From contig NZ_CP162006.1 of the NCBI RefSeq assembly GCF_040822085.1, positions 3,782,001-3,846,000 on the forward strand: a stretch of DNA of 64,000 nucleotides. Direction: 5' to 3'. The notes under the pieces were generated by a model that was not told the origin of the DNA, did not search any database, and worked only from the letters and a program-made list of their open reading frames with translations. This document shows positions 1-8,500 of the stretch, piece after piece. Each line of letters begins with the position of its first letter. Position 1 is the stretch's first letter. Both the position numbers and the translations under genes were made by a program. This DNA is from Rhodoferax sp. WC2427. Its GTDB lineage: Bacteria; Pseudomonadota; Gammaproteobacteria; Burkholderiales; Burkholderiaceae_C.

Positions 1-144
1 CTGCGCCGCTGCGAGGTGTTCCAGGGCGATGAGCGCACCGCCTGCGAAGCCCGCATGCGCCAACCCGAGGGGGTCGACGGCAGCGTGCAAAGCGGCGGCG
101 TGTTGCGCGAAAGCGTGACCATCGTGCCGGTGCCCGCCAACTAA
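1..144 (+). CDS. C-terminal end of an unknown protein (5' end outside the window)
   Basis: The first frame is open from base 1 to a TAA at 142-144 and gives 47 residues. The visible part holds two cysteines about ten residues apart (RCEVFQGDERTAC), an acidic stretch and a Gly/Ser/Val-rich tail ending in VPVPAN. Similar short Cys-containing tails occur in small exported Burkholderiales proteins of unknown role, but I cannot name a family. It is followed by the convergent pirin gene with about 20 bp between the two stop codons. The coding call rests on reading frame and codon use only. Confidence 0.55.
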   Translation: MRRCEVFQGDERTACEARMRQPEGVDGSVQSGGVLRESVTIVPVPAN

Positions 145-163
145 AACCAGGCCCGCCTCTGCG

Positions 164-1030
164 TCAGGCAGGCAGCTGCCCGAAGCGGCCGGCCTGAAAG
201 TCGCTGATCGCCTGGACGATCTCGGCCTGGCTGTTCATCACGAACGGGCCGTGGCCGACGATGGGCTCGTCGATCGGCTCGCCGCTGAGCAGCAACAGGG
301 TGGCATCGGTGTTGGCTTCGATCTCTATGCCGCTGCCGTCCCGCTCGAACTGCACCAGTTGCGCCTCCCGCACGACCTCGCTGCCATTCACCAGCACCGT
401 GCCATGCAGCACCACCAACGCCAGCGTGCGGCCCGCGGGCACGCTGAAGCGGCTGGTCGCGCCCGCATGCAGGCGCACATCCCACACATCGATGGGCGTG
501 AAGGTGCGCGCGGGGCCTTGGTGGCCGTCGAAGGCACCGGCAATCACCCGCACCTGGCCGGCACCGTCCGGCAGAGCCACGGACGGAATGTCGGCGTTCA
601 GCAGGTTCTGGTAGCCGGGCGCGGCCATCTTGTCCTTGGCGGGCAGGTTGACCCAGAGCTGCACCATTTCCAGCGTTCCGCCGCTCTGGGTGAAGGCGGG
701 CGAGTGGAATTCCTCGTGCAGGATGCCGCCCGCTGCCGTCATCCACTGCACATCGCCCGGACCGATCAGCCCGCCCGCGCCGGTGGAATCCTTGTGCGCA
801 ACCTCGCCCTGGTACACGATGGTCACCGTCTCGAAGCCACGGTGCGGGTGCTGCCCCACACCGCGCGGGCGGGTAGCGGGCCCAAACTGCGCCGGGCCGG
901 CATAGTCCAGCAGCAGGAACGGGCTCAGCTGCGCACTTTCGCTGCCGTAGCTAAACATCGAACGCACCGGGAAGCCGTCGCCCACCCAGTGCGGGCGGGG
1001 TGCATTCTGGACGCCGAGGATCTTCTTCAT
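164..1030 (-). CDS. Pirin family protein (bicupin, quercetinase-like)
   Basis: This 288-residue protein has the pirin layout: an N-terminal cupin with the metal-binding segment HPHRGFETVTIVYQGEVAHKD and a later G-I-L-H-E-E-F segment, then a C-terminal cupin. The two histidines of HPHRG and the His and Glu of LHEEF are the expected iron ligands. Bacterial pirins include quercetin dioxygenases and redox-linked regulators, so the exact substrate is unknown. I chose the ATG at 1030 because AGGAG lies just upstream; an upstream in-frame ATG at 1138 would run through the promoter region. A LysR regulator starts divergently 134 bp away, the usual arrangement for a regulator and its target. Confidence 0.9.
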   Translation of the reverse strand: MKKILGVQNAPRPHWVGDGFPVRSMFSYGSESAQLSPFLLLDYAGPAQFGPATRPRGVGQHPHRGFETVTIVYQGEVAHKDSTGAGGLIGPGDVQWMTAAGGILHEEFHSPAFTQSGGTLEMVQLWVNLPAKDKMAAPGYQNLLNADIPSVALPDGAGQVRVIAGAFDGHQGPARTFTPIDVWDVRLHAGATSRFSVPAGRTLALVVLHGTVLVNGSEVVREAQLVQFERDGSGIEIEANTDATLLLLSGEPIDEPIVGHGPFVMNSQAEIVQAISDFQAGRFGQLPA

Positions 1031-1139
1031 GGTCTTCTCCTGTAAGAACGTATTCAAGGGCGGGAACGAAGGCTCCACCCATGCTCGCATCATAAATATG
1101 GAACGCTGACTCTGGTAGTTGGCTAAATTTGCCATCATC

Positions 1140-1155
1140 GTTCTATTTAGTGAAC
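1140..1155. promoter_or_regulatory. Candidate LysR-type operator between pirin and its regulator
   Basis: The sequence GTTCTATTTAGTGAAC is an inverted repeat (GTTC, 8 bp, GAAC). It ends 9 bp before the LysR start codon and lies in the 134-bp gap to the divergent pirin gene. LysR-type regulators usually bind such interrupted palindromes in the shared promoter and repress their own gene. The position fits, but the half-sites are only 4 bp long. Confidence 0.3.
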
Positions 1156-1164
1156 AATGCAGGC

Positions 1165-2070
1165 ATGCGCGACCTCAACGACCTCTATTACTTTGTCCAG
1201 GTGGTGGAACACGGTGGCTTTGCGCCCGCAGGCCGGGCGCTGGGCATGCCCAAATCCAAACTCAGCCGCCGCGTGGCCCTGCTGGAGGAGCGCCTGGGCA
1301 CGCGGCTGATCCAGCGCTCCACCCGCAGCTTCACGGTGACCGACAGCGGCCAGACCTACTACGGGCACTGCAAGGCCATGCTGGTGGAGGCCGAAGCGGC
1401 CGACGAAGCCATCGCCCTGGCCCATGTGGAGCCGCGCGGCACCGTGCGCATGGCCTGCCCGGTGGCGCTGCTGGACGCGCTGGTGGGCGAGATGGTGGCG
1501 GCCTTCATGGTCGCCCATCCGCGGGTCGAGATCCACCTGGAGGAAACCAACCGGCGGGTGGACGTGGTGGGCGAAGGCATCGACATCGCCATCCGCGTGC
1601 GCCCCCCACCCATCGAAGACAGTGACCTGGTCATGCGCGTGCTGGCCGACCGCGGCCAATGCCTGGTGGCCTGCCCGCGCTTGCTGGAGACCACCGGGCT
1701 GCCGCGCACCCCGGCCGATCTGGCGGGCCTGCCCAGCATGGACCTGGGGCTGCCGCAAAACGAACATGTCTGGAACCTGCTCGGCCCCGACGGCGCGCAG
1801 ATGGCCATCCGCCACCAGCCCCGCCTGGTCACCCGCAGCATGCAGTCGCTGCGGGCGGCGGCGCTGGCCGGGGTGGGCATCGTGCAACTGCCCCGGATGC
1901 TGGTGCGCGCGCAGTGCGAGCGGGGCGAGCTGGTGCACGTGATCCCCGGCTGGGCGCCACCGCGCGAGATCATCCATGCAGTGTTCGCCTCGCGCCGTGG
2001 CCTGCTGCCCTCGGTCCGGGCCCTGGTCGACTTCCTGGCCGATCGCTTTGCGGGGCTGCAGGAAGACTGA
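1165..2070 (+). CDS. LysR family transcriptional regulator
   Basis: The protein has 301 residues with an N-terminal winged helix-turn-helix (LNDLYYFVQVVEHGGFAPAG, then KSKLSRRVALLEERLGTRL) and a C-terminal periplasmic-binding-like effector domain. The N-terminus is typical of the AaeR/DsdC-like group that starts M-x-D-L-N. I took the ATG at 1165 because it gives this standard start; an upstream ATG at 1129 adds 12 residues that do not fit the family. It probably controls the divergent pirin gene. The effector is unknown. Confidence 0.9.
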   Translation: MRDLNDLYYFVQVVEHGGFAPAGRALGMPKSKLSRRVALLEERLGTRLIQRSTRSFTVTDSGQTYYGHCKAMLVEAEAADEAIALAHVEPRGTVRMACPVALLDALVGEMVAAFMVAHPRVEIHLEETNRRVDVVGEGIDIAIRVRPPPIEDSDLVMRVLADRGQCLVACPRLLETTGLPRTPADLAGLPSMDLGLPQNEHVWNLLGPDGAQMAIRHQPRLVTRSMQSLRAAALAGVGIVQLPRMLVRAQCERGELVHVIPGWAPPREIIHAVFASRRGLLPSVRALVDFLADRFAGLQED

Positions 2071-2085
2071 GCCGATTTCGCGCAC

Positions 2086-2112
2086 AAAAAAACCCGCCGA
2101 AGCGGGTTTTTG
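2086..2112. terminator. Bidirectional intrinsic terminator between the LysR gene and phaB
   Basis: An AAAACCCGC / GCGGGTTTT stem with a short CGAA loop is flanked by A and T runs on its two sides. It lies between the stop codons of two convergent genes (2070 and 2131), so it can end transcription in both directions. Confidence 0.85.
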
Positions 2113-2130
2113 AGAGCAGCGCCTGGGCGA

Positions 2131-2868
2131 TCAGCCCATGTGCAGACCACCGTTGACCGAGAAGTCGGCGCCGGTAGCGTAGCCACCTTCTTCGGACGCC
2201 AGCCAGGCGATGATGGAAGCGATTTCGCTGGGCTTGCCCAGGCGTTTCACGGGCACGGTGGCGACGATCTTGGCCAGCACGTCTTCACGGATGGCGTTGA
2301 CCATGTCGGTGCCGATGTAGCCGGGGCTGACGGTGTTGACCGTCACGCCCTTGGTGGCCAGCTCTTGCGCCAGGGCCATGGAGAAACCGTGCATACCGGC
2401 CTTGGCAGCCGAGTAGTTGGTCTGGCCAGCCTGGCCTTTTTCGCCATTGACGCTACTGATGTTGATGATGCGGCCCCAGCCCTTTTCCACCATGTCGGCC
2501 ACCACTTGCTTGGTGACATTGAACATGCTGTTGAGGTTGGTTTCGATCACCGAATCCCAGTCTTCGCGGCTCATCTTCAGGAACATGCGGTCCTTGGTAA
2601 TACCGGCGTTGTTCACCAGCACGTCGATCACGCCGTGTTCGGCCTTGGTCTTGGTGAAGGCTTCGACGGTGGAATCCCACGCGCCGACATTGCCCACCGA
2701 GGCGTAGAAGGTAAAGCCCAGTGCAGCCTGCTCGGCGATCCACTTGGCGTGGTCGCGGGTGGGGCCGCAACCGGCAATGACCTTGAAGCCGTCGGCATGC
2801 AAACGCTGGCAGATGGCGGTCCCGATGCCACCCATGCCGCCGGTGACGTACGCTACTTTTTGTGTCAT
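2131..2868 (-). CDS. phaB: Acetoacetyl-CoA reductase (NADPH)
   Basis: PhaB reduces acetoacetyl-CoA to (R)-3-hydroxybutyryl-CoA, the monomer for polyhydroxybutyrate. The 245-residue protein is a short-chain dehydrogenase: nucleotide-binding motif TGGMGGIG near residue 9, NNAG at 86-89, catalytic Ser138/Ser139, Tyr152 and Lys156 (YSAAK). Length and motifs match Cupriavidus PhaB. The start at 2868 is preceded by AGGAG. It is the last gene of phaC-phaA-phaB on the minus strand, 37 bp after phaA, and ends at a bidirectional terminator. Confidence 0.96.
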   Translation of the reverse strand: MTQKVAYVTGGMGGIGTAICQRLHADGFKVIAGCGPTRDHAKWIAEQAALGFTFYASVGNVGAWDSTVEAFTKTKAEHGVIDVLVNNAGITKDRMFLKMSREDWDSVIETNLNSMFNVTKQVVADMVEKGWGRIINISSVNGEKGQAGQTNYSAAKAGMHGFSMALAQELATKGVTVNTVSPGYIGTDMVNAIREDVLAKIVATVPVKRLGKPSEIASIIAWLASEEGGYATGADFSVNGGLHMG

Positions 2869-2905
2869 TTCTATCTCCTGTTTGTTTTAAAAAATACGCA
2901 GTGGA

Positions 2906-4084
2906 TTAGCGTTCGATGGTCAAAGCAACACCCATGCCGCCGCCGATGCACAGCGAGGCAATGCCCTTCTTGGCATCGCGGCGCTGCATTTCGTGCAGCA
3001 GCGTGACCAGAATACGGCAGCCAGACGCACCGATGGGGTGGCCAATGGCAATGGCGCCGCCGTTGACGTTGACCTTGCTGGTGTCCCAGCCCATTTCGTT
3101 GTTCACAGCGCAAGCCTGGGCGGCAAAGGCTTCGTTGATTTCCAGCAGGTCCAGGTCTTGCGCCTTCCAGCCCGCACGGGCCAGGGCTTTGGTGGACGCT
3201 GGCACAGGGCCCATGCCCATGATGGCGGGGTCCAGGCCGGTGGTGGCAAAGCTGGCGATGCGGCCCAGCGGGGTCAGGCCCAGGGCGGCGGCTTTCTTGG
3301 CGGTCATCACCATCACGGCGGCGGCGCCGTCGTTCAGGCCGGAAGCATTGCCTGCGGTCACGCCACCGGCCTTGTCGAACGCAGGGCGCAGGCCAGCCAG
3401 GGCTTCAGCGGTGGTCTTCTTGTTGATGAACTCGTCGTTCGAGAAGATGATCGGGTCGCCCTTGCGCTGGGCAATGCTGAACGGCGCGATTTCGGCCACG
3501 AACTTGCCCGCTTCCTGCGCGGCAGCGGCTTTTTGCTGGCTGGCCAGGGCCAGAGCATCTTGCATGTCGCGGGTGATGCCGTACTTCTTGGCCACGTTTT
3601 CGGCGGTGATGCCCATGTGGTACTGGTTGTACACGTCCCACAGGCCGTCCACGATCATGGTGTCGGTCATCTTCCAGTCACCCATGCGCTGGCCGTCGCG
3701 GCTACCCATCAGCACGTGGGGCGAGGCACTCATGTTTTCCTGGCCACCGGCGATGACGATTTCGCTGTCGCCATAGGCCACGGCCTGGGCTGCCAGCATC
3801 ACGGCTTTCAGGCCGGAGCCGCACACGGCGTTGATGGTCAAGCCAGGCGTGCCCTGCTGCAGGCCGCTTTTCAGCACCGACTGGCGGGCCGGGTTCTGGC
3901 CTGCGCCAGCGGCCAGCACCTGGCCCATGATGACTTCGCCGATTTGCTCGGCGCTCAGGCCACTGCGGGCCAGCACTTCCTTGATGACGTGGGCACCGAG
4001 CTCGGTGGCCGGGGTCTTGGCGAGGCTTCCGCCGAATTTGCCTACGGCGGTACGGGCCGCTGCGACGATGACGATGTCTTCCAT
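2906..4084 (-). CDS. phaA: Acetyl-CoA acetyltransferase (beta-ketothiolase)
   Basis: This thiolase condenses two acetyl-CoA into acetoacetyl-CoA, the first step of polyhydroxybutyrate synthesis. The 392-residue protein shows acyl-accepting Cys88 (NAVCGSGLKA), His349 (GGAIAIGHPIG) and Cys379 (CIGGGMG), the full catalytic set of biosynthetic thiolases. The ATG at 4084 follows AGGAGC and gives the standard MEDIVIVAAARTAVG start; 48 upstream codons in frame are not thiolase-like. It lies between phaC (133 bp upstream) and phaB (37 bp downstream). A role in general fatty-acid metabolism is possible, but the context points to PHB. Confidence 0.96.
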   Translation of the reverse strand: MEDIVIVAAARTAVGKFGGSLAKTPATELGAHVIKEVLARSGLSAEQIGEVIMGQVLAAGAGQNPARQSVLKSGLQQGTPGLTINAVCGSGLKAVMLAAQAVAYGDSEIVIAGGQENMSASPHVLMGSRDGQRMGDWKMTDTMIVDGLWDVYNQYHMGITAENVAKKYGITRDMQDALALASQQKAAAAQEAGKFVAEIAPFSIAQRKGDPIIFSNDEFINKKTTAEALAGLRPAFDKAGGVTAGNASGLNDGAAAVMVMTAKKAAALGLTPLGRIASFATTGLDPAIMGMGPVPASTKALARAGWKAQDLDLLEINEAFAAQACAVNNEMGWDTSKVNVNGGAIAIGHPIGASGCRILVTLLHEMQRRDAKKGIASLCIGGGMGVALTIER

Positions 4085-4217
4085 TTTTTTGCTCCTGGGT
4101 CTCGTTGGTAATTGAAGGTCGGTCGAAATGTGCTGGACCCACCCCGCAGATGTGTACGGGATGGTTAATTCGCGTTTCAGTGTAGGGCCAAGTAGCACAT
4201 TTTTTGTATACGGACTT

Positions 4218-5936
4218 CTACTGTGCACGGGCTTTCACGTAGCGGCCCGGCGCGGCTTCGATCACCTTGTAATCGGCGTTGCCGTAGGCGGTGGGCGCTG
4301 CAATTTGCTTGCCCGCATGGCCTTTGAGCCAGGTGGACCAGTCGGTCCACCAGCTACCGGCGTGCTCCTGGGCGCCAGCAATCCAGTCCTCGGCCTTGGC
4401 CGGGAAGCTGGTGGTATCGCTGATCCAGTGGCTGCGCTTCTTTTTGGCGGGCGGGTTGATGACCCCGGCGATATGGCCGGACGCACCCATCACGAAACGC
4501 TTGGGGCCCGGCAGCTGCTGGGTAGAGGCGTAGGCCCCGCCAATCGGCACGATGTGGTCTTCGCGCGAGCCGTAGATGTAGGCCGGGATATCGAGCTTGC
4601 GCAGGTCGATCTTTTCGCCGCAGACGGTGAGCTTGCCGGGCTGCACCAGCTTGTTTTCCAGGTAGGTATTGCGCAAGTACCACGCGTAAAACGGGCCGGG
4701 CAGGTTGGTGGAGTCACTGTTCCAGTAGAGCAGGTCGAACGGCGGTGGCGTTTCGCCCTTGAGGTAGTTACCCACCACGTAGTTCCATACCAGATCGTTG
4801 GGGCGCAAGAAGCTGAAGGTGCTGGACAAATCGCCGCCGGGCAGCAGGCCGCCCTGGCCCATCTGCTTCTCACGGAACTGCACCATGGCCTCGTCCACAA
4901 AGATGTCGATGATGCCGGTGTCGGTAAAGTCCAGCAGCGTGGTCAGCAGGGTCAGGCTGGAAACCGGCTTTTCGCCGCGTGCCGCCAGCACGGCCAGGGC
5001 GGTGCTCAGGATGGTGCCGCCCACGCAGAAACCCAGGGCATTGAGGGTTTTGGAGCCGGTGATCTCTTGGGTGACGGCAATGGCCTGGATAACCGCGTCT
5101 TCGATGTAGTTGTCCCAGGTCTTGTGGCCCATGGACTTGTCGGGGTTGCGCCAACTGACGACGAAGGTGCGGTTGCCCTGCTCCACCGCATAGCGGATCA
5201 GCGAGTTTTCAGGCTGCAGATCAAGGATGTAGTACTTGTTGATGCAGGGTGGCACCAGCAAAAACGGCTTGGCGTACACCTTGGCGGTGAGCGGCTTGTA
5301 TTCGATGAGCTGGAACAGCTCGTTCTCGAACACCACGGCGCCTTCGGTGGTGGCCACATTCCGGCCCACCTCGAACAGGCTCTCGTCGGTCATGGACACA
5401 TGGCCCTGCTGCATGTCGTGCATCAGGTTCTTCAGGCCCTTGGCCAGGCTTTCGCCCTGGGTTTCGATGAGCTTCTTTTGCGCTTCGGCGTTCATCGCCA
5501 GGTAGTTGCTGGGCGCCGATGCAGCCGTCCACTGCTCAACCGCAAACTGGATGCGGGCACGGGTTTTTTCGTCGCCCTCGACCGCGTCGGCCAGGCCCAT
5601 CAGGGTGCGGCTGGTGAGCAGGTACGAGGCGGCGGTATACGCGGTGAGGGGGTTTTCCGCCCAGGCCTTGGCAGAAAAGCGCCGGTCTTTGGCGATGTTG
5701 CCGGCATCCATGCTCTGGTTCCACAGCGCGGCGGACTCTTCCAGGTACTGCTTTTGCAAAGCCTGCAGCTTGGCGGGCGAAAACGTGATCTGGGGCGGCG
5801 TCGCCGTGCCGATGGGAACGCCCAAATCCAGCCCCTGGATGGGCTTGACGGCATCGGCCCAAGCCCGCGTCCATGTGTCGCCCAAGGTTTGCTGGAATTG
5901 CTGGGCGGTTTTGGCCCAGTCTGGATCAGAATGCAT
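4218..5936 (-). CDS. phaC: Class I poly(R)-hydroxyalkanoic acid synthase
   Basis: PhaC polymerises (R)-3-hydroxyacyl-CoA on the surface of PHA granules. The 572-residue length is typical of class I enzymes that work without PhaE or PhaR subunits. The lipase-like box GFCVGG places the nucleophile at Cys304; Asp460 (REDHIVP) and His488 (ASGHIAG) complete the triad. The N-terminal 200 residues are the variable PhaC_N domain. The ATG at 5936 has GAGGAG upstream. It is the first gene of phaCAB. No phasin or PhaR gene is in the window. Confidence 0.96.
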   Translation of the reverse strand: MHSDPDWAKTAQQFQQTLGDTWTRAWADAVKPIQGLDLGVPIGTATPPQITFSPAKLQALQKQYLEESAALWNQSMDAGNIAKDRRFSAKAWAENPLTAYTAASYLLTSRTLMGLADAVEGDEKTRARIQFAVEQWTAASAPSNYLAMNAEAQKKLIETQGESLAKGLKNLMHDMQQGHVSMTDESLFEVGRNVATTEGAVVFENELFQLIEYKPLTAKVYAKPFLLVPPCINKYYILDLQPENSLIRYAVEQGNRTFVVSWRNPDKSMGHKTWDNYIEDAVIQAIAVTQEITGSKTLNALGFCVGGTILSTALAVLAARGEKPVSSLTLLTTLLDFTDTGIIDIFVDEAMVQFREKQMGQGGLLPGGDLSSTFSFLRPNDLVWNYVVGNYLKGETPPPFDLLYWNSDSTNLPGPFYAWYLRNTYLENKLVQPGKLTVCGEKIDLRKLDIPAYIYGSREDHIVPIGGAYASTQQLPGPKRFVMGASGHIAGVINPPAKKKRSHWISDTTSFPAKAEDWIAGAQEHAGSWWTDWSTWLKGHAGKQIAAPTAYGNADYKVIEAAPGRYVKARAQ

Positions 5937-6084
5937 AGTGGCTCCTCACAAAGCGATATCTCTGACGCATGTTCCGCACCCCGTGCGTGGCCTGCGCCAT
6001 TTTTAGGTTGTAGACGGTAACTGACACCAGGGCCGAAAACCCTGCGGGTACTGCGTAGACCTCCCCGAATTTGAAACAATTTGT

Positions 6085-6357
6085 ATGTATATCGTTCCTA
6101 TTGGCTGGCTTTATGTGGCCCTCATGATGGCTGTCGCCGAGGCGACCAATACTAACGGTACTGTACTCGGCGGCATCCTCACGTTTGTACTGTACGGCCT
6201 GGGCCCGGTGTCGCTGGTGGTGTACCTGATGGGGGCGCCGGCACGGCGCAAGGCACTCAAGAGGCGCGAAGCAGCGGAACTTGCCCTAGCCTTGCAGCCA
6301 GATGCAGGCGGCCATGCGCCCGCAGACCCCGCTGCGGCGGTACGAGAAGAAGCGTGA
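6085..6357 (+). CDS. Small two-helix membrane protein of unknown function
   Basis: This 90-residue frame encodes two hydrophobic stretches (about residues 3-18 and 28-50), then a basic RRKALKRREAAE segment and an Ala/Pro-rich tail. The pattern suggests a small inner-membrane protein with a cytoplasmic tail, and similar short proteins occur next to pgeF in related genomes. No Shine-Dalgarno is obvious before the ATG. Its last 72 bp overlap the 3' end of the convergent pgeF. I recognise no functional motif. Confidence 0.6.
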   Translation: MYIVPIGWLYVALMMAVAEATNTNGTVLGGILTFVLYGLGPVSLVVYLMGAPARRKALKRREAAELALALQPDAGGHAPADPAAAVREEA

Positions 6358-7068
6358 GGGTTGGCTGACGGTGCACCAGTCCAGGCTGCCGTCGTTGCCG
6401 TAAATGCCCTGCACACCCAGCGCCTGCAAACGCAGCCGCGCCAGGCCGGGCAGGTGGGCCAGCCATTTGTCGGGGCCATGGCGCACAAACATCGCAGCGG
6501 CCTCGGGCTGCCGGGCAATGAAGGCGGCGGGCACTTCCGGTCCCACCTCGAAGGCCGTCGGCCCGATGCACGGACCCAGCCACGCTATTATTTCTGTAGC
6601 TGCCTGCGCTGATTCAGCAAGCGCAAGCGCCTTTATTTCCTTGTAAGTGGCTTCCAGCACGCCCTGGCCGTCCACCCCCAGCAGGCCGCGCCAGCCCGCG
6701 TGCGCAGCGGCCACCACGGTGCCCCGGGTGTCCGTGAACAGCACCGGCAGGCAATCGGCCACCATGGCGGTGCAGGCGATGCCTGGCTGGGTGGTGAGGC
6801 TGGCATCGGCCACCAGCGTCTCGGCGGTCGGCCCGGTCAAGTGCGCCACCACGCGGCCATGCACCTGCTGCAGGAACACCGGCTCGGCGGCGATGGCCTG
6901 GGCCAGCCGGGCGCGGTTGGCCTGCACGTCGGTCGGCACATCGCCCACGTGGTCGCCCAGGTTCAGTGCGTCATACGGCGCGACCGACACGCCCCCGGCA
7001 CGGGTGGTAAAAACGGCGCGCACCCGGGCGGGCGCAGGCCACTCGGGAACCAGCCAGTCGGTGTGCAT
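6286..7068 (-). CDS. pgeF: PgeF/YfiH family protein (peptidoglycan editing, laccase-domain fold)
   Basis: The 260-residue protein has the Cu-oxidase_4 signature: His70 (QQVHG), Cys106 (MVADCLPVL) and His123 (AAHAGWRG) form the conserved metal site, and LGPCIGP is also present. Family members remove wrongly placed L-serine from peptidoglycan precursors, and related proteins act on purine nucleosides. I chose the ATG at 7068 (MHTDWLVPEW); the upstream codons are not family-like. Residues about 142-162 (KEIKALALAESAQAATEI) are encoded by a copy of the dispersed palindromic element at 6584-6642, so an in-frame insertion sits in a surface loop before LGPCIGP. Confidence 0.9.
   Translation of the reverse strand: MHTDWLVPEWPAPARVRAVFTTRAGGVSVAPYDALNLGDHVGDVPTDVQANRARLAQAIAAEPVFLQQVHGRVVAHLTGPTAETLVADASLTTQPGIACTAMVADCLPVLFTDTRGTVVAAAHAGWRGLLGVDGQGVLEATYKEIKALALAESAQAATEIIAWLGPCIGPTAFEVGPEVPAAFIARQPEAAAMFVRHGPDKWLAHLPGLARLRLQALGVQGIYGNDGSLDWCTVSQPSRFFSYRRSGVCGRMAACIWLQG
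6584..6642. repeat. Palindromic element copy A, in frame inside pgeF
   Basis: The segment carries the element's marks: GCTATTATTTCTGTAGCTGC, a TGCGC / GCGCAAGC hairpin around TGATTCAGCAA, and a TATTTCC edge. It is read through in frame by pgeF on the minus strand as an Ala-rich peptide. Confidence 0.8.
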
Positions 7069-7081
7069 GCTTAAAACGGCA

Positions 7082-7579
7082 TCAAAACGGCGAGGTGGAC
7101 GCAGCCCCCACCTCCAGCGTGTCCACCGCGAACTGCCCGCGCTCAAACACCAGCCCCTTGCCGGGGCGGCTGCCGCTGTGGTTGATCTGGCCGATCAGGA
7201 TGTCGTGGTCGCCCGCGGTAAAGGCCTGCTGCAGCGTGCAGTCGAACCAGGCCAGCGCGTCCACCAGTTGCAGGCGCTGGGAGCCCAGCCGCACAAACTG
7301 CCCCGCCGCAAAACGCTCGGCCTGGGTGCCCCGGGCAAAGGCCTGGGCCAGCTCTTTGTGCTCGATGCCCAGCACGCTGACGGTGTAGCCCCCACCCTGC
7401 ACAAAGGCGGGATGGCTGGCGCTGTTGTGGCGGATGTTCCACAGCACCAGGGCCGGGTCCAGCGACACGGCATTGAATGAGCTGCAGGTCATGCCCCAGT
7501 CTTGCCCGTTCCAGTGGGTGGTGACCAGCGTCACCCCGGTGGCAAAGCAGCCAAACGCGTCGCGCAGTGCACGGCTCAT
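7082..7579 (-). CDS. Flavin reductase family protein (FMN-binding)
   Basis: The 165-residue protein has the flavin-reductase-like split barrel: FATGVTLVTT near the N-terminus, TCSSFNAVSLDPALVLW in the FMN-binding region, and GDHDILIGQI in the C-terminal half. Such enzymes supply reduced FMN to a partner monooxygenase or act as stand-alone NAD(P)H:flavin oxidoreductases. No monooxygenase is adjacent, so the partner is unknown. It lies 13 bp upstream of pgeF on the same strand and is probably co-transcribed with it. Confidence 0.85.
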   Translation of the reverse strand: MSRALRDAFGCFATGVTLVTTHWNGQDWGMTCSSFNAVSLDPALVLWNIRHNSASHPAFVQGGGYTVSVLGIEHKELAQAFARGTQAERFAAGQFVRLGSQRLQLVDALAWFDCTLQQAFTAGDHDILIGQINHSGSRPGKGLVFERGQFAVDTLEVGAASTSPF

Positions 7580-7858
7580 GGGGTGGGTGTCCTGGGAGTG
7601 GAGAAGCCAGCCAGCTTCTGTAAAGGGATGTACATCGGGTCAGTTTACCCATAAGCGATGACCCAGAGGCAGGCAGGTATAAGGCAACGCTTATATGGGC
7701 GCCTCCCTGGACTCGGGCGGTCTGCGGCGTTGCAAATCCTCGCCATAGCCCAAGCGATGTCTGCGGTTTGCGCCTTGCATCCCATCCCGATCCAGGGCGC
7801 GCCGCCTCGCGGGGACGCATGAAGCGTCGCCCTAAACCGACTAAAGTACGCCCTTACC

Positions 7859-8500
7859 ATGCCATCCCCCATGCAACTTGTCCCCCATGCCATCCTCTGC
7901 GAGGGCTGCGACGCGGTCTATCCCAGGACCCGGCTGCAGCCGGGCGAAACCGCGCGCTGCAGCCGCTGCGGCACCGAGCTGGAACGCTACCAGGGCGATG
8001 CCCACCAGCGCATGCTGCCGCTGGTGCTGGCAGGCCTGTTGATGTTTGCGGTGGCCAACCTGTTCCCCATCGTGTCCATCATGATCGGCGGCCAGTCCAG
8101 CGACACCACCCTGGTGGGCGCGGTGGCGGCCCTGACCGACGAGGGCATGGGCGGAGTGGCGACGCTGGTGCTGGCCACCACGCTGCTGTTTCCGCTGCTG
8201 CAGTTGCTGGTGCTGCTGTATTTGCTGCTGCCCCAGCCGCGCCAGCTTCGCAAGAACCGGCCCCTGGGCTTTGCCATGCTGGTGCGGATGCTGCAGATGC
8301 TGCAACCCTGGGGCATGGTGGAGGTGTTTTTGCTGGGCGTGCTGGTGGCCATCGTCAAGCTGACCAGCTCGGCCGAGGTGATTGCCGGCCCGGCGCTGGG
8401 CGCGTTTGTGGCGCTGACGGTGTTGCTCACGGCGATCTTGTCCTTTCCGCCGCGCAACTTCTGGCACCTGGCGTTCGATGCGCCGCCTTCCCGCCCATGA
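7859..8500 (+). CDS. pqiA: PqiA-like membrane protein, first half (paraquat-inducible protein A domain)
   Basis: The 213-residue protein starts with a zinc-ribbon-like CEGC...CSRC segment (residues 13-37) and continues with four hydrophobic segments typical of one PqiA domain. In E. coli PqiA, two such domains are fused in one chain of about 417 residues; here they are two genes overlapping by an ATGA. Together with the MCE protein and lipoprotein that follow, it should form a Pqi-type lipid-transport path between inner and outer membranes. The 279 bp upstream hold no gene, only an imperfect inverted repeat (CCCATAAGCG / CGCTTATATGGG, 7648-7699). Confidence 0.88.
   Translation: MPSPMQLVPHAILCEGCDAVYPRTRLQPGETARCSRCGTELERYQGDAHQRMLPLVLAGLLMFAVANLFPIVSIMIGGQSSDTTLVGAVAALTDEGMGGVATLVLATTLLFPLLQLLVLLYLLLPQPRQLRKNRPLGFAMLVRMLQMLQPWGMVEVFLLGVLVAIVKLTSSAEVIAGPALGAFVALTVLLTAILSFPPRNFWHLAFDAPPSRP

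Noticed and set aside
4128..6020. A 630-codon open frame on the plus strand opposite phaC
   Set aside because: The translation has no recognisable motif and mirrors phaC codon use; the minus-strand synthase has its full catalytic triad.
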